DNA of 6,022 nucleotides from Lachnospiraceae bacterium (GCA_016282215.1 JAEEKC010000047.1:1-6022); one strand, 5' to 3'. Counted from the stretch's first letter, positions 1 to 5,855 are shown. Notes: generated from the letters alone by a model not told the origin. Numbers and translations: made by a program.

Positions 1-1197
1 ACGGTCCTTGCTGCCGTTTTCCATGGCTGCGATGGAACCCATGCCACGGTATACCTTGTATTTTCTGCCCTGGAAAAGTTCGAATTCACCGGGTGCCTCG
101 TCGCAGCCTGCGAAGAGGGAACCCATCATGCAGACATTGCCGCCCGCTGCCAAGGCTTTCGTCATATCGCCGGAGTACTTGATGCCGCCGTCAGCGATGA
201 TCGGAATACCATATTCCTTCGCTACTGCGTAAGAATCCATGATCGCCGAGATCTGCGGAACACCGATACCGGAAACCACGCGGGTGGTACAGATGGAACC
301 GGGACCGATGCCGACCTTCACTGCGTCTGCGCCGGCTTCGATCAGCGCTTTCGTACCTTCTGCCGTCGCAACATTGCCTGCGATGACCGGAAGATCCGGG
401 AACTCTTTCTTGATCATGGAAAGACATTTCAGAACGTTTTCGGAATGGCCATGTGCCGAATCGAGAACCACAACGTCCACCTTGGATTCCACGAGGGCTG
501 CTACGCGCTCAAGAACATTGGCGGTAATGCCGACGCCGGCGCCGCAGAGAAGTCGTCCCTGGGCATCCTTAGCCGCCAACGGATATTTAATGGCTTTTTC
601 AATATCTTTAATGGTAATGAGTCCTTTGAGGTTGTACTGATCATCAACAATCGGGAGTTTTTCCTTGCGGGCCTTTGCCAGGATCTGTTTCGCTTCATCG
701 AGGGTGATCCCTTCTTTTGCTGTGATCAGCCCCTCACTGGTCATGGATTCTTTGATCTTCTTCGAAAAATCGGTTTCAAATTTCAGGTCACGGTTGGTGA
801 TGATACCTACCAGTTTCTTTCCCTCTGTGATCGGAACGCCGGAGATTCTGAATTTTCCCATCAGTTCATCCGCATCCCTGAGCGTATGCTCCGGAGATAA
901 TGAAAAAGGATCCGTAATAACGCCGTTCTCAGAACGTTTTACCTGATCCACTTCTCCTGCCTGCTGCTCGATTGTCATGTTTTTGTGAATGATGCCGATT
1001 CCACCCTGTCTGGCCATGGCGATAGCCATGCGGTGCTCTGTTACGGTATCCATACCTGCGCTCATCATGGGAATGTTGAGTTTGATGGTCTTGGTCAGAT
1101 AGGTGGAAAGATCTACCTGATTGGGGATGACCTGAGAGTAGCCGGGAACCAGTAATACGTCGTCAAAAGTGATTTTTTCGCCGATGATCGTTGCCAT
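1..1197 (-). CDS. guaB: IMP dehydrogenase (inosine-5'-monophosphate dehydrogenase), C-terminus cut by the window edge
   Basis: Catalyses the NAD-dependent oxidation of IMP to XMP in the cytoplasm, the committed step of guanine nucleotide synthesis. The first 399 codons are present; family members are usually about 485 residues, so roughly 85 residues (including the part of the mobile flap with the catalytic Arg-Tyr pair) lie beyond the left edge. Visible parts in order: N-terminal barrel with ITFDDVLLVPGYS (9-21) and SAGMDTVTEHRMA (46-58); a tandem CBS (Bateman) insert at about 93-208; return to the barrel with VVLDSAHGHSENV (243-255); the catalytic loop GPGSICTTR with nucleophile Cys303; the phosphate-binding IADGGI (334-339) and YRGMGS (383-388). 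The start is supported by a strong AGGAGGT site 4 bases before the ATG and a good promoter further upstream. No frameshift or missing key residue in the visible part. Identification is essentially certain from these motifs. Confidence 0.97.
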   Translation of the reverse strand, partial: MATIIGEKITFDDVLLVPGYSQVIPNQVDLSTYLTKTIKLNIPMMSAGMDTVTEHRMAIAMARQGGIGIIHKNMTIEQQAGEVDQVKRSENGVITDPFSLSPEHTLRDADELMGKFRISGVPITEGKKLVGIITNRDLKFETDFSKKIKESMTSEGLITAKEGITLDEAKQILAKARKEKLPIVDDQYNLKGLITIKDIEKAIKYPLAAKDAQGRLLCGAGVGITANVLERVAALVESKVDVVVLDSAHGHSENVLKCLSMIKKEFPDLPVIAGNVATAEGTKALIEAGADAVKVGIGPGSICTTRVVSGIGVPQISAIMDSYAVAKEYGIPIIADGGIKYSGDMTKALAAGGNVCMMGSLFAGCDEAPGEFELFQGRKYKVYRGMGSIAAMENGSKDR

Positions 1198-1254
1198 GAT
1201 TACCTCCTTTTCTGATAAAAAAGAACCCCTTGAAATTTTTTGTAATTGCAAAAG

Positions 1255-1283
1255 ACTATAGCAAAGTCAATCTGTCTTGTCAA
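1255..1283 (-). promoter_or_regulatory. Sigma-A promoter of guaB
   Basis: Read on the minus strand: -35 TTGACA at 1278-1283, a 17-bp spacer, and -10 TATAGT at 1255-1260. The stretch upstream of the -35 (1284-1320) is rich in A and T tracts, resembling an UP element. Transcription should start near 1247-1249, giving a leader of about 50 bases that ends in the AGGAGGT ribosome binding site (1202-1209). That leader is too short for a purine riboswitch aptamer, and no such motif is visible. Confidence 0.85.
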
Positions 1284-1319
1284 CAGAATTTTTCACACAT
1301 AAATAAAAGAATTTTCCTG

Positions 1320-1832
1320 TCAATCCGAGAAGACTTTTCTCGGCGCGATCTGCCGGATCTGATTATACAGGTCATCATTGCATTCGATCATCAGTTTATA
1401 AAGAGTGCTGCCGTTTTTGACGATCATGATATACAGGTTTGCATCCGGCTGTCTGGATGAAAAATCCAGCCCTTTCATTCCCGGTCTGTTGTCATAGCTG
1501 TCAAGATGATGGGACCCGATAGGCGCTAAGACCTCCATATTCTCGAGGCTGTATTCCGCGATCTTTTTCCGCTTGGACTTATTGGTGATCTTGTCTACGG
1601 AAAAAGTCTTGTCCAGATACAGATACTCATATTCAATATAGATCCTCTGCTGACAGAAGTAAGCCAGGATGAACATCAGCGCCGCTCCCAGCAAAAAGAC
1701 CGGCAGCAGCCCGCCGGCGATCACCATCAGGAGTACGCACATGGCTCCGAGGCCGATAAAGATATTCCGGAAGATCAGTGCCGTCAGATTTGTTTTTCTT
1801 TTTACCATCAGTTCTACATAAGAATCGCCCAT
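1320..1832 (-). CDS. Small two-helix membrane protein, DUF6106-like, function unknown
   Basis: 170 residues when started at the ATG at 1832. The N-terminus, MGDSYVELMVKRKT, resembles what I recall of DUF6106-family proteins of Lachnospiraceae; this family call is from memory and needs a profile search. After a short polar lead there is a hydrophobic region at about residues 19-61 that fits two closely spaced membrane helices with a glycine-rich turn (IAGGLLP). It is followed by a soluble C-terminal domain with alternating beta-like segments (IYIEYEYLYLDKTFSVDKI, YSLENMEVLAPIG, ANLYIMIV). An in-frame ATG at 1880 would add 16 residues but has no convincing ribosome site, whereas the 1832 ATG has GAGGT 7 bases upstream. 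The gene lies alone between the divIC terminator and the guaB promoter. The C-terminal half may act like a PH-type or bPH-like beta domain, but that is a guess. Confidence 0.85.
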   Translation of the reverse strand: MGDSYVELMVKRKTNLTALIFRNIFIGLGAMCVLLMVIAGGLLPVFLLGAALMFILAYFCQQRIYIEYEYLYLDKTFSVDKITNKSKRKKIAEYSLENMEVLAPIGSHHLDSYDNRPGMKGLDFSSRQPDANLYIMIVKNGSTLYKLMIECNDDLYNQIRQIAPRKVFSD

Positions 1833-1839
1833 TTTAATT

Positions 1840-1844
1840 ACCTC
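1840..1844 (-). promoter_or_regulatory. Ribosome binding site deciding the DUF6106-like start
   Basis: Minus-strand GAGGT, 7 bases before the ATG at 1832. The alternative ATG at 1880 is preceded only by a weak TAGGTAG lying too far upstream. This favours the shorter 170-residue product, which also begins with the residues expected for the family. Confidence 0.7.
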
Positions 1845-1898
1845 GAATTGATCAGTAGTTATTTGACTCCGTATTTTCATATCGGACTTTACACTACC

Positions 1899-1929
1899 TA
1901 TATATTTATATTGGATTAATTATTTTCAA
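1899..1929 (-). promoter_or_regulatory. Possible promoter of the DUF6106-like gene
   Basis: A TTGAAA -35-like hexamer (1924-1929, minus strand) is followed by an AT-rich run that can supply AATATA, ATATAT or TATATA as -10 at spacings of 17-19. The divIC terminator lies just upstream, so some promoter is needed in this gap. No hexamer pair is close to consensus. Confidence 0.3.
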
Positions 1930-1975
1930 TTATTTTCCCCTCAGTTTGATTACCAGCTATCCTTCACATCTTACT

Positions 1976-2012
1976 AAAAAAAGCGGTTTTTTTCAATAAG
2001 AAAAGGACCGCT
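1976..2012 (-). terminator. Intrinsic terminator after divIC
   Basis: On the minus strand, AGCGGT (2007-2012) pairs with ACCGCT (1982-1987). The stem can extend inward to 13 positions with a two-base mismatch around a TTATT loop, and it is followed directly by a run of seven T (1976-1982). It begins 17 bases past the divIC stop. A second copy of AGCGGT (2031-2036) overlaps the last divIC codons and could compete for the same 3' arm. Confidence 0.85.
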
Positions 2013-2028
2013 GCCTGCGATCCCTTTT

Positions 2029-2331
2029 TTACCGCTCTATCTCAAAGACGATCTCGCCTTCATGTACAAGTCCCAGTTTGTCCTGTGCAACCTCCTCCGC
2101 ATAGGAATCCGTCTGCACATACTTACGCAGTTCCTTCAGCTCCTCCGTCCTTAGATGTTCCTGCTCAAGTTCCTGCTCAAGCTGCGCTCTCTCAGCCTTC
2201 AGGTCTGACTGTTTCAGCCAGAGATTGCGGGAATGGATCCCGACGATCGCCAGCATCACAACAAGGATCATGGCTACCGGAAAGATATTCCTGCTGTTTT
2301 TCTTTTTCAGTCCCTTGCGTCTGCGCTTCAT
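2029..2331 (-). CDS. divIC: Septum formation initiator, FtsB/DivIC family
   Basis: 100 residues, the usual size for this family. It begins with a strongly basic cytoplasmic tail (MKRRRKGLKKKNSR), then one membrane helix at about 16-34, then a charged heptad-like coiled coil at about 37-70 (rich in E, L, K, Q), and ends with the family's C-terminal signature (YVQTDSYAEEVAQDKLGLVHEGEIVF, residues 71-96). Proteins of this type form a complex with FtsL/DivIB-FtsQ at the division septum and help activate septal wall synthesis; the topology is single-pass with the coiled coil outside. FtsB/DivIC/FtsL-like proteins are hard to separate by sequence, so the symbol is a family label. The ribosome site is modest (GGGTGG, 9 bases before the ATG). 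It is transcribed alone, from a clear promoter to a clear terminator, rather than inside a yabP/yabQ/spoIIE-type cluster as in many clostridia. Confidence 0.9.
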   Translation of the reverse strand: MKRRRKGLKKKNSRNIFPVAMILVVMLAIVGIHSRNLWLKQSDLKAERAQLEQELEQEHLRTEELKELRKYVQTDSYAEEVAQDKLGLVHEGEIVFEIER

Positions 2332-2400
2332 AAACAGTTTCCACCCTAAAACTCAAATAACAGAACGTTTCCCCATTCTGTATATTGTTGACATAATACG

Positions 2401-2429
2401 ATTGTAACTGTTTTTATGTTGCCCGTCAA
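2401..2429 (-). promoter_or_regulatory. Sigma-A promoter of divIC
   Basis: Minus strand: -35 TTGACG at 2424-2429, a 17-bp spacer, -10 TACAAT at 2401-2406. The predicted start is near 2394, giving a leader of about 60 bases. The leader can form a small 6-bp hairpin (ACAGAA with TTCTGT, 2360-2381). The -35 and much of the spacer lie within a perfect inverted repeat (2411-2437). Confidence 0.8.
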
Positions 2430-2437
2430 CATAAAAA
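2411..2437. repeat. 11-bp perfect inverted repeat over the divIC -35 (candidate operator)
   Basis: TTTTTATGTTG (2411-2421) and its exact complement CAACATAAAAA (2427-2437) are separated by CCCGT. The repeat covers the -35 hexamer and 13 of the 17 spacer bases. It has no following T-run in the minus (divIC) direction, so it is not a terminator there. Its position suits a repressor site; no regulator is identified. A related GTTGACAT occurs at 2387-2394, near the expected transcription start. Confidence 0.6.
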
Positions 2438-2442
2438 TCGCT

Positions 2443-2475
2443 TGCGTTTCTAACTCACGCCTTGTCAAAAACGCA
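2443..2475 (-). terminator. Possible weak terminator downstream of mtaB
   Basis: A 7-bp stem (TGCGTTT with AAACGCA) with a 19-base loop, followed on the minus strand by AGCGATTTTT. It sits about 90-125 bases past the mtaB stop and just upstream of the divIC -35. The long loop and the gap before the T-run make it unconvincing. The rest of the gap (2476-2566) holds no clear signal. Confidence 0.25.
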
Positions 2476-2566
2476 GGTTTTATGCCCATTTCACAAGAAA
2501 CTGTGCTCACTCTCCAACGCATACACTATATATGGTAGGAACATCTGTTTGTTTACATAAAAAATT

Positions 2567-4018
2567 TTATTCAGCCATTTTGCCGCAGATCAACCCGTCT
2601 CCCATGTCTTTTATAAGCCTGCAATCGACAATCAGGCCTTTTTCTGTTAACAAACTGCCGCTTTCCTGTGTCTTCCCTTCTGCTGCGGAACTGTTTGCAA
2701 AATCTCTCGCCGCTTTGGCCAACTCCTGCATCGGTACTGCCACTTCGATATAGTTCGTCGTATGCCCTGTCACATAGGTAACGCCGTCAATTACTCTGGT
2801 CCTTTCAAATAATACAGGAAGGCTTTTTCCGAAGAACAATGCCCTGTATGCTGCGGACTTTTCCAGGTTCAGTTCTTCCAGCCTTCCGCACCGCTCCTTT
2901 TTCTCCCGCTCTGTCAGCTGCCCGTCCATCCGGTCCGCTGCCGTCCCCTTTCTTCTGGAATAGGGAAAGATATGGGTTTCATAAAAACCGATCTGACCTA
3001 CAAACCGCAGGGTTTCTTCAAATTCAGCTTCCGTCTCTCCCGGGAATCCGGCGATCAGATCCGTGGTAATGGCGGGGGTTTCAAAATAAGTCCTCAGATA
3101 TCCGACACTTTCCCTGAAATCATCACAGGTATATCTGCGGTTCATCCTCTCAAGCACGCTGTCGCAGCCGCTTTGCAGGGATAAATGAAAATGCGGGCAG
3201 ACTTTCGGGATCAGCGAAAGCCTTTTCGCAAAAGCATCCGTAATGATCCGCGGCTCGAGAGAACTCAAGCGGATCCTGTCTATTCCGCCGATCTGTGATA
3301 ACGCTTCGATCAGTTCGAGCAGAAGGGCACTGTTTTCAAAATCCATATTATAAGAAAGCCCGGAAAAATCCAGCCCGTAGGAACTGATATGAATGCCGGT
3401 CAGAACGATCTCGCGGTAGCCTTTCTCTGCCATCCGCTGTGCCTCGGCCAGGATCGCCTCTTTTTTCCGGGAGCGCACCCTGCCTCTGGCTAAGGGGATG
3501 GCGCAATAGCTGCAGAACTGATTGCAGCCGTCCTGGATCTTGATGTAGACTCTGGTATGCTCTGCAGTCTGTTCTAATTGCATCTCCTCGTAATCCGATC
3601 CGCGGCGCAGGTCAGGGATGGTGCTGCCGCCCAGCGTCTTTTTGCTGCTGCTTTGGGCATCATCAGCAGTCCGGGCGGAAAGAAACTCCTCCACGATGGC
3701 TACTATATCCTGCTTTTTATTGTTCCCGATGGCAAGGTCGATACTGTCGTCTTCCAGGATCTCCTGCGCATGGGTCTGGACATAGCAGCCCACGGCAATG
3801 ATCAGCGCGTCAGGTGATAACTGCCTTGCACGGTGGATCATCTGCCTGCTTTTCCGGTCTGCAATGTTGGTCACAGTACAGGTATTTATCACATAAATGT
3901 CCGCTTTTTGTGCAAAATCCACAATAACGTAACCACTTTTTTGGAAGTTTTGCTGCATTACTTCCATCTCGTATGAATTGACCTTACAGCCAAGGTTATG
4001 GAATGCCACACTTTTCAT
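2567..4018 (-). CDS. mtaB: tRNA (N6-threonylcarbamoyladenosine-37 C2) methylthiotransferase MtaB
   Basis: Radical-SAM enzyme that converts t6A37 to ms2t6A37 in ANN-decoding tRNAs, using two iron-sulfur clusters, SAM and a sulfur donor in the cytoplasm. 483 residues from the ATG at 4018; relatives are about 430-455. Domains: N-terminal UPF0004 domain with cluster cysteines C11 (LGCKVN), C47 (NTCTV) and C78 (GCY); radical-SAM core with CNQFCSYC (C165, C169, C172), then LTGIHISSYG, RLSSLEP, HLSLQSG and DLIAGFPGET (320-329); C-terminal TRAM domain from about 390. HNLGCKVNSYE near the start is typical of MtaB rather than MiaB or RimO. An ATG 15 bases upstream (4033) would add MELFQ, but the 4018 ATG has GGAG 9 bases before it and the family N-terminus. 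Odd: about 30 extra, low-complexity residues inside TRAM (about 430-460) and a serine-rich linker near 115-140. Divergent from the HPr-like gene. Confidence 0.95.
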   Translation of the reverse strand: MKSVAFHNLGCKVNSYEMEVMQQNFQKSGYVIVDFAQKADIYVINTCTVTNIADRKSRQMIHRARQLSPDALIIAVGCYVQTHAQEILEDDSIDLAIGNNKKQDIVAIVEEFLSARTADDAQSSSKKTLGGSTIPDLRRGSDYEEMQLEQTAEHTRVYIKIQDGCNQFCSYCAIPLARGRVRSRKKEAILAEAQRMAEKGYREIVLTGIHISSYGLDFSGLSYNMDFENSALLLELIEALSQIGGIDRIRLSSLEPRIITDAFAKRLSLIPKVCPHFHLSLQSGCDSVLERMNRRYTCDDFRESVGYLRTYFETPAITTDLIAGFPGETEAEFEETLRFVGQIGFYETHIFPYSRRKGTAADRMDGQLTEREKKERCGRLEELNLEKSAAYRALFFGKSLPVLFERTRVIDGVTYVTGHTTNYIEVAVPMQELAKAARDFANSSAAEGKTQESGSLLTEKGLIVDCRLIKDMGDGLICGKMAE

Positions 4019-4027
4019 TTGAAACAG

Positions 4028-4031
4028 CTCC
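4028..4031 (-). promoter_or_regulatory. Ribosome binding site favouring the 4018 start of mtaB
   Basis: Minus-strand GGAG, 9 bases before the ATG at 4018. It overlaps the upstream in-frame ATG at 4033, which has only a distant GGAAA before it. Confidence 0.55.
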
Positions 4032-4052
4032 ATTTTTCGGTAGTTTTCCGTA

Positions 4053-4081
4053 TTGACTTTTCCCCTTGCCGCAAGTAGTAT
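4053..4081 (+). promoter_or_regulatory. Sigma-A promoter of the HPr-like gene
   Basis: -35 TTGACT at 4053-4058, a 17-bp spacer, -10 TAGTAT at 4076-4081 (a TATTAT at 4079-4084 is an alternative, with a 20-bp spacer). The spacer contains a short palindrome, CTTGC-C-GCAAG (4065-4075). The leader would be about 40 bases and ends in AGGAGGT (4116-4122), 6 bases before the ATG. Confidence 0.65.
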
Positions 4082-4085
4082 TATA
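4080..4085 (-). promoter_or_regulatory. Candidate -10 element for mtaB
   Basis: A perfect TATAAT on the minus strand, which would start transcription near 4073 and give a leader of about 55 bases. No good -35 lies at 16-18 bp (the best choices are AAATGC or TAAATG), so activity may be low or need an activator. It overlaps by two bases the -10 of the opposing HPr-like promoter. Confidence 0.45.
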
Positions 4086-4128
4086 GGCGAAGGTATTGAA
4101 AAGCATTTAACGAACAGGAGGTAGAAAC

Positions 4129-4359
4129 ATGAAAACAGTAAGAATTTCTCTGAATTCCATTGACAAGGTAAAATCTTTCGTAAACGATATTACAAAATTT
4201 GATTATGACTTCGATCTTGTATCCGGCAGATATGTCATTGATGCAAAATCCATCATGGGTATCTTCTCTCTGGATCTGTCCAAGCCCATCGACCTGAACA
4301 TCCACGCAGAAGAGAATGTAGATGACGTACTGGCCGTTCTGAAGAACTATGAGGTTTAA
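4129..4359 (+). CDS. HPr-like protein lacking the phosphoacceptor histidine
   Basis: 76 residues, slightly shorter than HPr of the sugar phosphotransferase system (about 85-88). The middle matches HPr closely: TKFDYDFDLVSGRYVIDAKSIMG aligns with the HPr segment around Ser46, and Ser41 here sits in KSIMG, the site that HPr kinase modifies in Firmicutes. The helix-1 region that should hold GIHARPA with His15 instead reads SLNSIDKVKS, with Ser10 at the histidine position. It therefore cannot relay phosphate from Enzyme I in the normal way. It could be a regulatory paralog, a Crh-like protein (Crh also lacks His15 but keeps Ser46), or a protein that has kept only the fold. Crh is the closest known parallel by logic, not by demonstrated descent. 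Start fixed by AGGAGGT 6 bases upstream. Single gene with its own promoter and terminators; no phosphotransferase genes nearby. Confidence 0.88.
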   Translation: MKTVRISLNSIDKVKSFVNDITKFDYDFDLVSGRYVIDAKSIMGIFSLDLSKPIDLNIHAEENVDDVLAVLKNYEV

Positions 4360-4389
4360 GCCGGCTTACCGGTACAGACCGAAACAAAC

Positions 4390-4403
4390 TTGAAATATTT
4401 CAA
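4390..4403. repeat. 14-bp perfect palindrome before the terminator
   Basis: TTGAAATATTTCAA, a perfect palindrome 30 bases past the stop of the HPr-like gene and overlapping by two bases the first terminator stem. Its role is unknown; in RNA it has no room for a loop, so it would act as a DNA site if it does anything. Confidence 0.5.
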
Positions 4404-4432
4404 AGCCCGCATCCTGCGCGGGTGCGGGTTTT
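4402..4432 (+). terminator. Terminator of the HPr-like gene, first of two
   Basis: AAAGCCCGCA (4402-4411) pairs with TGCGGGTTTT (4423-4432) through six GC-rich pairs plus flanking A-T pairs and one G-T. The loop is 11 bases and the T-run is four. The stem is strong but the T-run short. Confidence 0.75.
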
Positions 4433-4488
4433 GAATGATCAGTAACAAAAACAAATACTTCGAAACTAATATTTCAATACCTTGCATG

Positions 4489-4516
4489 AACACTTGAAAC
4501 GCTCAGGTGTTTTTTT
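4489..4516 (+). terminator. Second rightward terminator before thiI
   Basis: ACACTTGA (4490-4497) pairs with TCAGGTGT (4503-4510), eight pairs with one G-T, loop AACGC, followed by a run of T through 4516. A classical intrinsic terminator that backs up the first and shields the 3' end of the convergent thiI. The 56 bases between the two terminators hold no ORF or other signal that I can support. Confidence 0.8.
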
Positions 4517-4535
4517 GTTGCCTTTTTTCGGCGTT

Positions 4536-5729
4536 TTATCCCACTTCGATGATCTCGTCTTCCGCCAGTGCCTTCTCATACAGCGCATCGATCACATCGC
4601 TTAAGTTCTTTTCGTGCTTCCGGATAACCTCCACATTCGGCTTTGTCACGGGATGCTTTGCCACAAAGATGGTACAGCAGTCTTCGAAGGGAAGGATCGA
4701 AGTTTCAAAGGTGTCGATCTTCTCTGATACTTCCACGATATCCTGTTTGTCAAAAGCGATCAGCGGCCTGTAAACCGGCAGGTCGCAGACTTCGTTGGTG
4801 CACATCAGGCTCTTCATGGTCTGGGATGCCACCTGGCCGATGCTTTCGCCGGTCACAAGGCCCAGGCAGTCCGTCTGTTTTGCAATGGTCTCAGCGATCC
4901 GCATCATATAGCGGCGCATGATGATCGTCAGTTCGTCGTGCGGGCATTTTTCATAGATCGCCAGCTGGATATCCGTAAAATTGATCACATGCAATTTGAT
5001 CGGTCCCGTGTAGATACTGATCTTTTTCGCCAGATCCACAACTTTCTGTTTTGCGCGCTCTGAAGTATATGGCGGCGCATGGAAATAAACCGCCTCAAGG
5101 GAAACGCCGCGCTTTGCGATCATGTAGCCGGCCACCGGTGAATCGATGCCGCCGGATAAGAGCAGCATGGCTTTGCCGCCGGTTCCGATGGGCATACCGC
5201 CCAGTCCGGGAATGATCTTTGAGTAGATAAAAATGCGCTCCCGCACCTCCACGTTCACGGAAATCTCGGGATCATGCACATCCACCGTCAGGTTCGGGCA
5301 GCTTTCTATGATCTTCGCGCCGACTTCCACGCAGATCTCCGGCGATTCCATGGGATAATCTTTCCGTGCACGGCGGGCAAATACCTTAAAGGTATGCTTT
5401 TCATTGCCGTAGGTCCTCTGCATATAGGCAACAACTGCTTTGCCAAGGTCCTCAAAGCCGGTATCCTCTATCGATACCACCGGGCAGATGCCGGCAATAC
5501 CGAAGACTTTCTGCAAGGCCTTGATCTCATCATCTCCGTCAAAGGGCGGAATATGGTCATCCGGCACATCAATAAAAATGCGGCCCTGGGTCCGGCGCAC
5601 CTCGTAGGTATCCGGTTCCACGCGGTCCATCGTCTTTTGGATCTGACGCACCAGGGCGTCCTCAAAGACGTATCTGTTTTTTCCTTTGACTCCGATCTCG
5701 GAGTACTTGATCAGGTAGATTGTTCTCAT
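4536..5729 (-). CDS. thiI: tRNA 4-thiouridine sulfurtransferase ThiI
   Basis: Adenylates U8 of tRNA and replaces its oxygen with sulfur to give 4-thiouridine; in many bacteria it also passes sulfur toward thiamine thiazole. 397 residues, matching the short Bacillus-type ThiI (about 400) rather than the E. coli form (482). Order: N-terminal ferredoxin-like part with LIKYSEIGVKGKNRY (6-20), THUMP domain about 60-165, and PP-loop ATP pyrophosphatase from about 175 with LLLSGGIDSPVAGY (189-202). Further along are FHAPPYTSERA, LVTGESIGQVASQT (291-304) and PFEDCCTIF with Cys351/Cys352; Cys352 aligns with the E. coli Cys344 position. No rhodanese domain, so the persulfide-relaying Cys456 is absent and sulfur must arrive directly from a cysteine desulfurase; none is encoded in this window. 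Start supported by AGAGG 6 bases upstream. No clear promoter just upstream, so it may share a transcript with trpF. No leftward terminator is obvious after its stop. Confidence 0.96.
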   Translation of the reverse strand: MRTIYLIKYSEIGVKGKNRYVFEDALVRQIQKTMDRVEPDTYEVRRTQGRIFIDVPDDHIPPFDGDDEIKALQKVFGIAGICPVVSIEDTGFEDLGKAVVAYMQRTYGNEKHTFKVFARRARKDYPMESPEICVEVGAKIIESCPNLTVDVHDPEISVNVEVRERIFIYSKIIPGLGGMPIGTGGKAMLLLSGGIDSPVAGYMIAKRGVSLEAVYFHAPPYTSERAKQKVVDLAKKISIYTGPIKLHVINFTDIQLAIYEKCPHDELTIIMRRYMMRIAETIAKQTDCLGLVTGESIGQVASQTMKSLMCTNEVCDLPVYRPLIAFDKQDIVEVSEKIDTFETSILPFEDCCTIFVAKHPVTKPNVEVIRKHEKNLSDVIDALYEKALAEDEIIEVG

Positions 5730-5796
5730 TGCTTTCCTCTCACATATTTCTTGTTTCTATTTCTTATATATACTCTATATACTCCGCCCCGCCTCC

Positions 5797-5855
5797 GTGT
5801 CTTCCCGGAAAACTCCTGACGCATCTTCGCTCCGAAGGTTTTTCCGGAAAGACAC
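5797..5855. repeat. Large inverted repeat between trpF and thiI
   Basis: GTGTCTTCCCGGAAAA (5797-5812) and TTTTCCGGAAAGACAC (5840-5855) are complementary over 16 positions, with one position forming a G-T pair in RNA of the minus strand. The 27-base interior holds a second hairpin (CTTCG 5825-5829 with CGAAG 5833-5837). An outer CGCC/GGCG pairing (5790-5793 with 5860-5863) could extend the stem. There is no T-run after the large stem on either strand, so it is not a simple terminator. In the rightward sense the small inner hairpin is followed by five T. It could be a structured leader or 3' end in the thiI/trpF transcript, or a copy of an intergenic palindromic repeat family. Confidence 0.75.

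Noticed and set aside
445..900. Open frames of 130-150 codons on the plus strand in the first kilobase
   Set aside because: Antisense to guaB; the guaB reading is continuous and fully motif-supported.
1198..1260. Purine riboswitch in the guaB leader
   Set aside because: The predicted leader is only about 50 bases and shows no aptamer motif.
1833..1880. Upstream ATG at 1880 extending the DUF6106-like protein by 16 residues
   Set aside because: No adequate ribosome site, whereas the ATG at 1832 has one and gives a family-like N-terminus.
2387..2420. Rightward promoter starting with TTGACA at 2388
   Set aside because: No fitting -10 at 16-18 bp and no gene follows on that strand.
4081..4305. 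A 74-codon open frame antisense to the HPr-like gene
   Set aside because: No ribosome site or recognisable content; it opposes a gene with promoter, strong ribosome site and a clear family match.
4380..4477. Similar segments CGAAAC...ATATTTCAA at 4380-4403 and 4461-4477
   Set aside because: The shared parts are short, AT-rich and differently spaced; this could easily be chance.
5757..5785. TATATA-rich tract as a thiI promoter
   Set aside because: Several -10-like hexamers exist, but the sequence 17 bp upstream is GC-rich with nothing like a -35.
5274..5819. A 181-codon open frame on the plus strand
   Set aside because: It lies almost entirely antisense to thiI, whose motifs are unmistakable, and its translation shows no family features.
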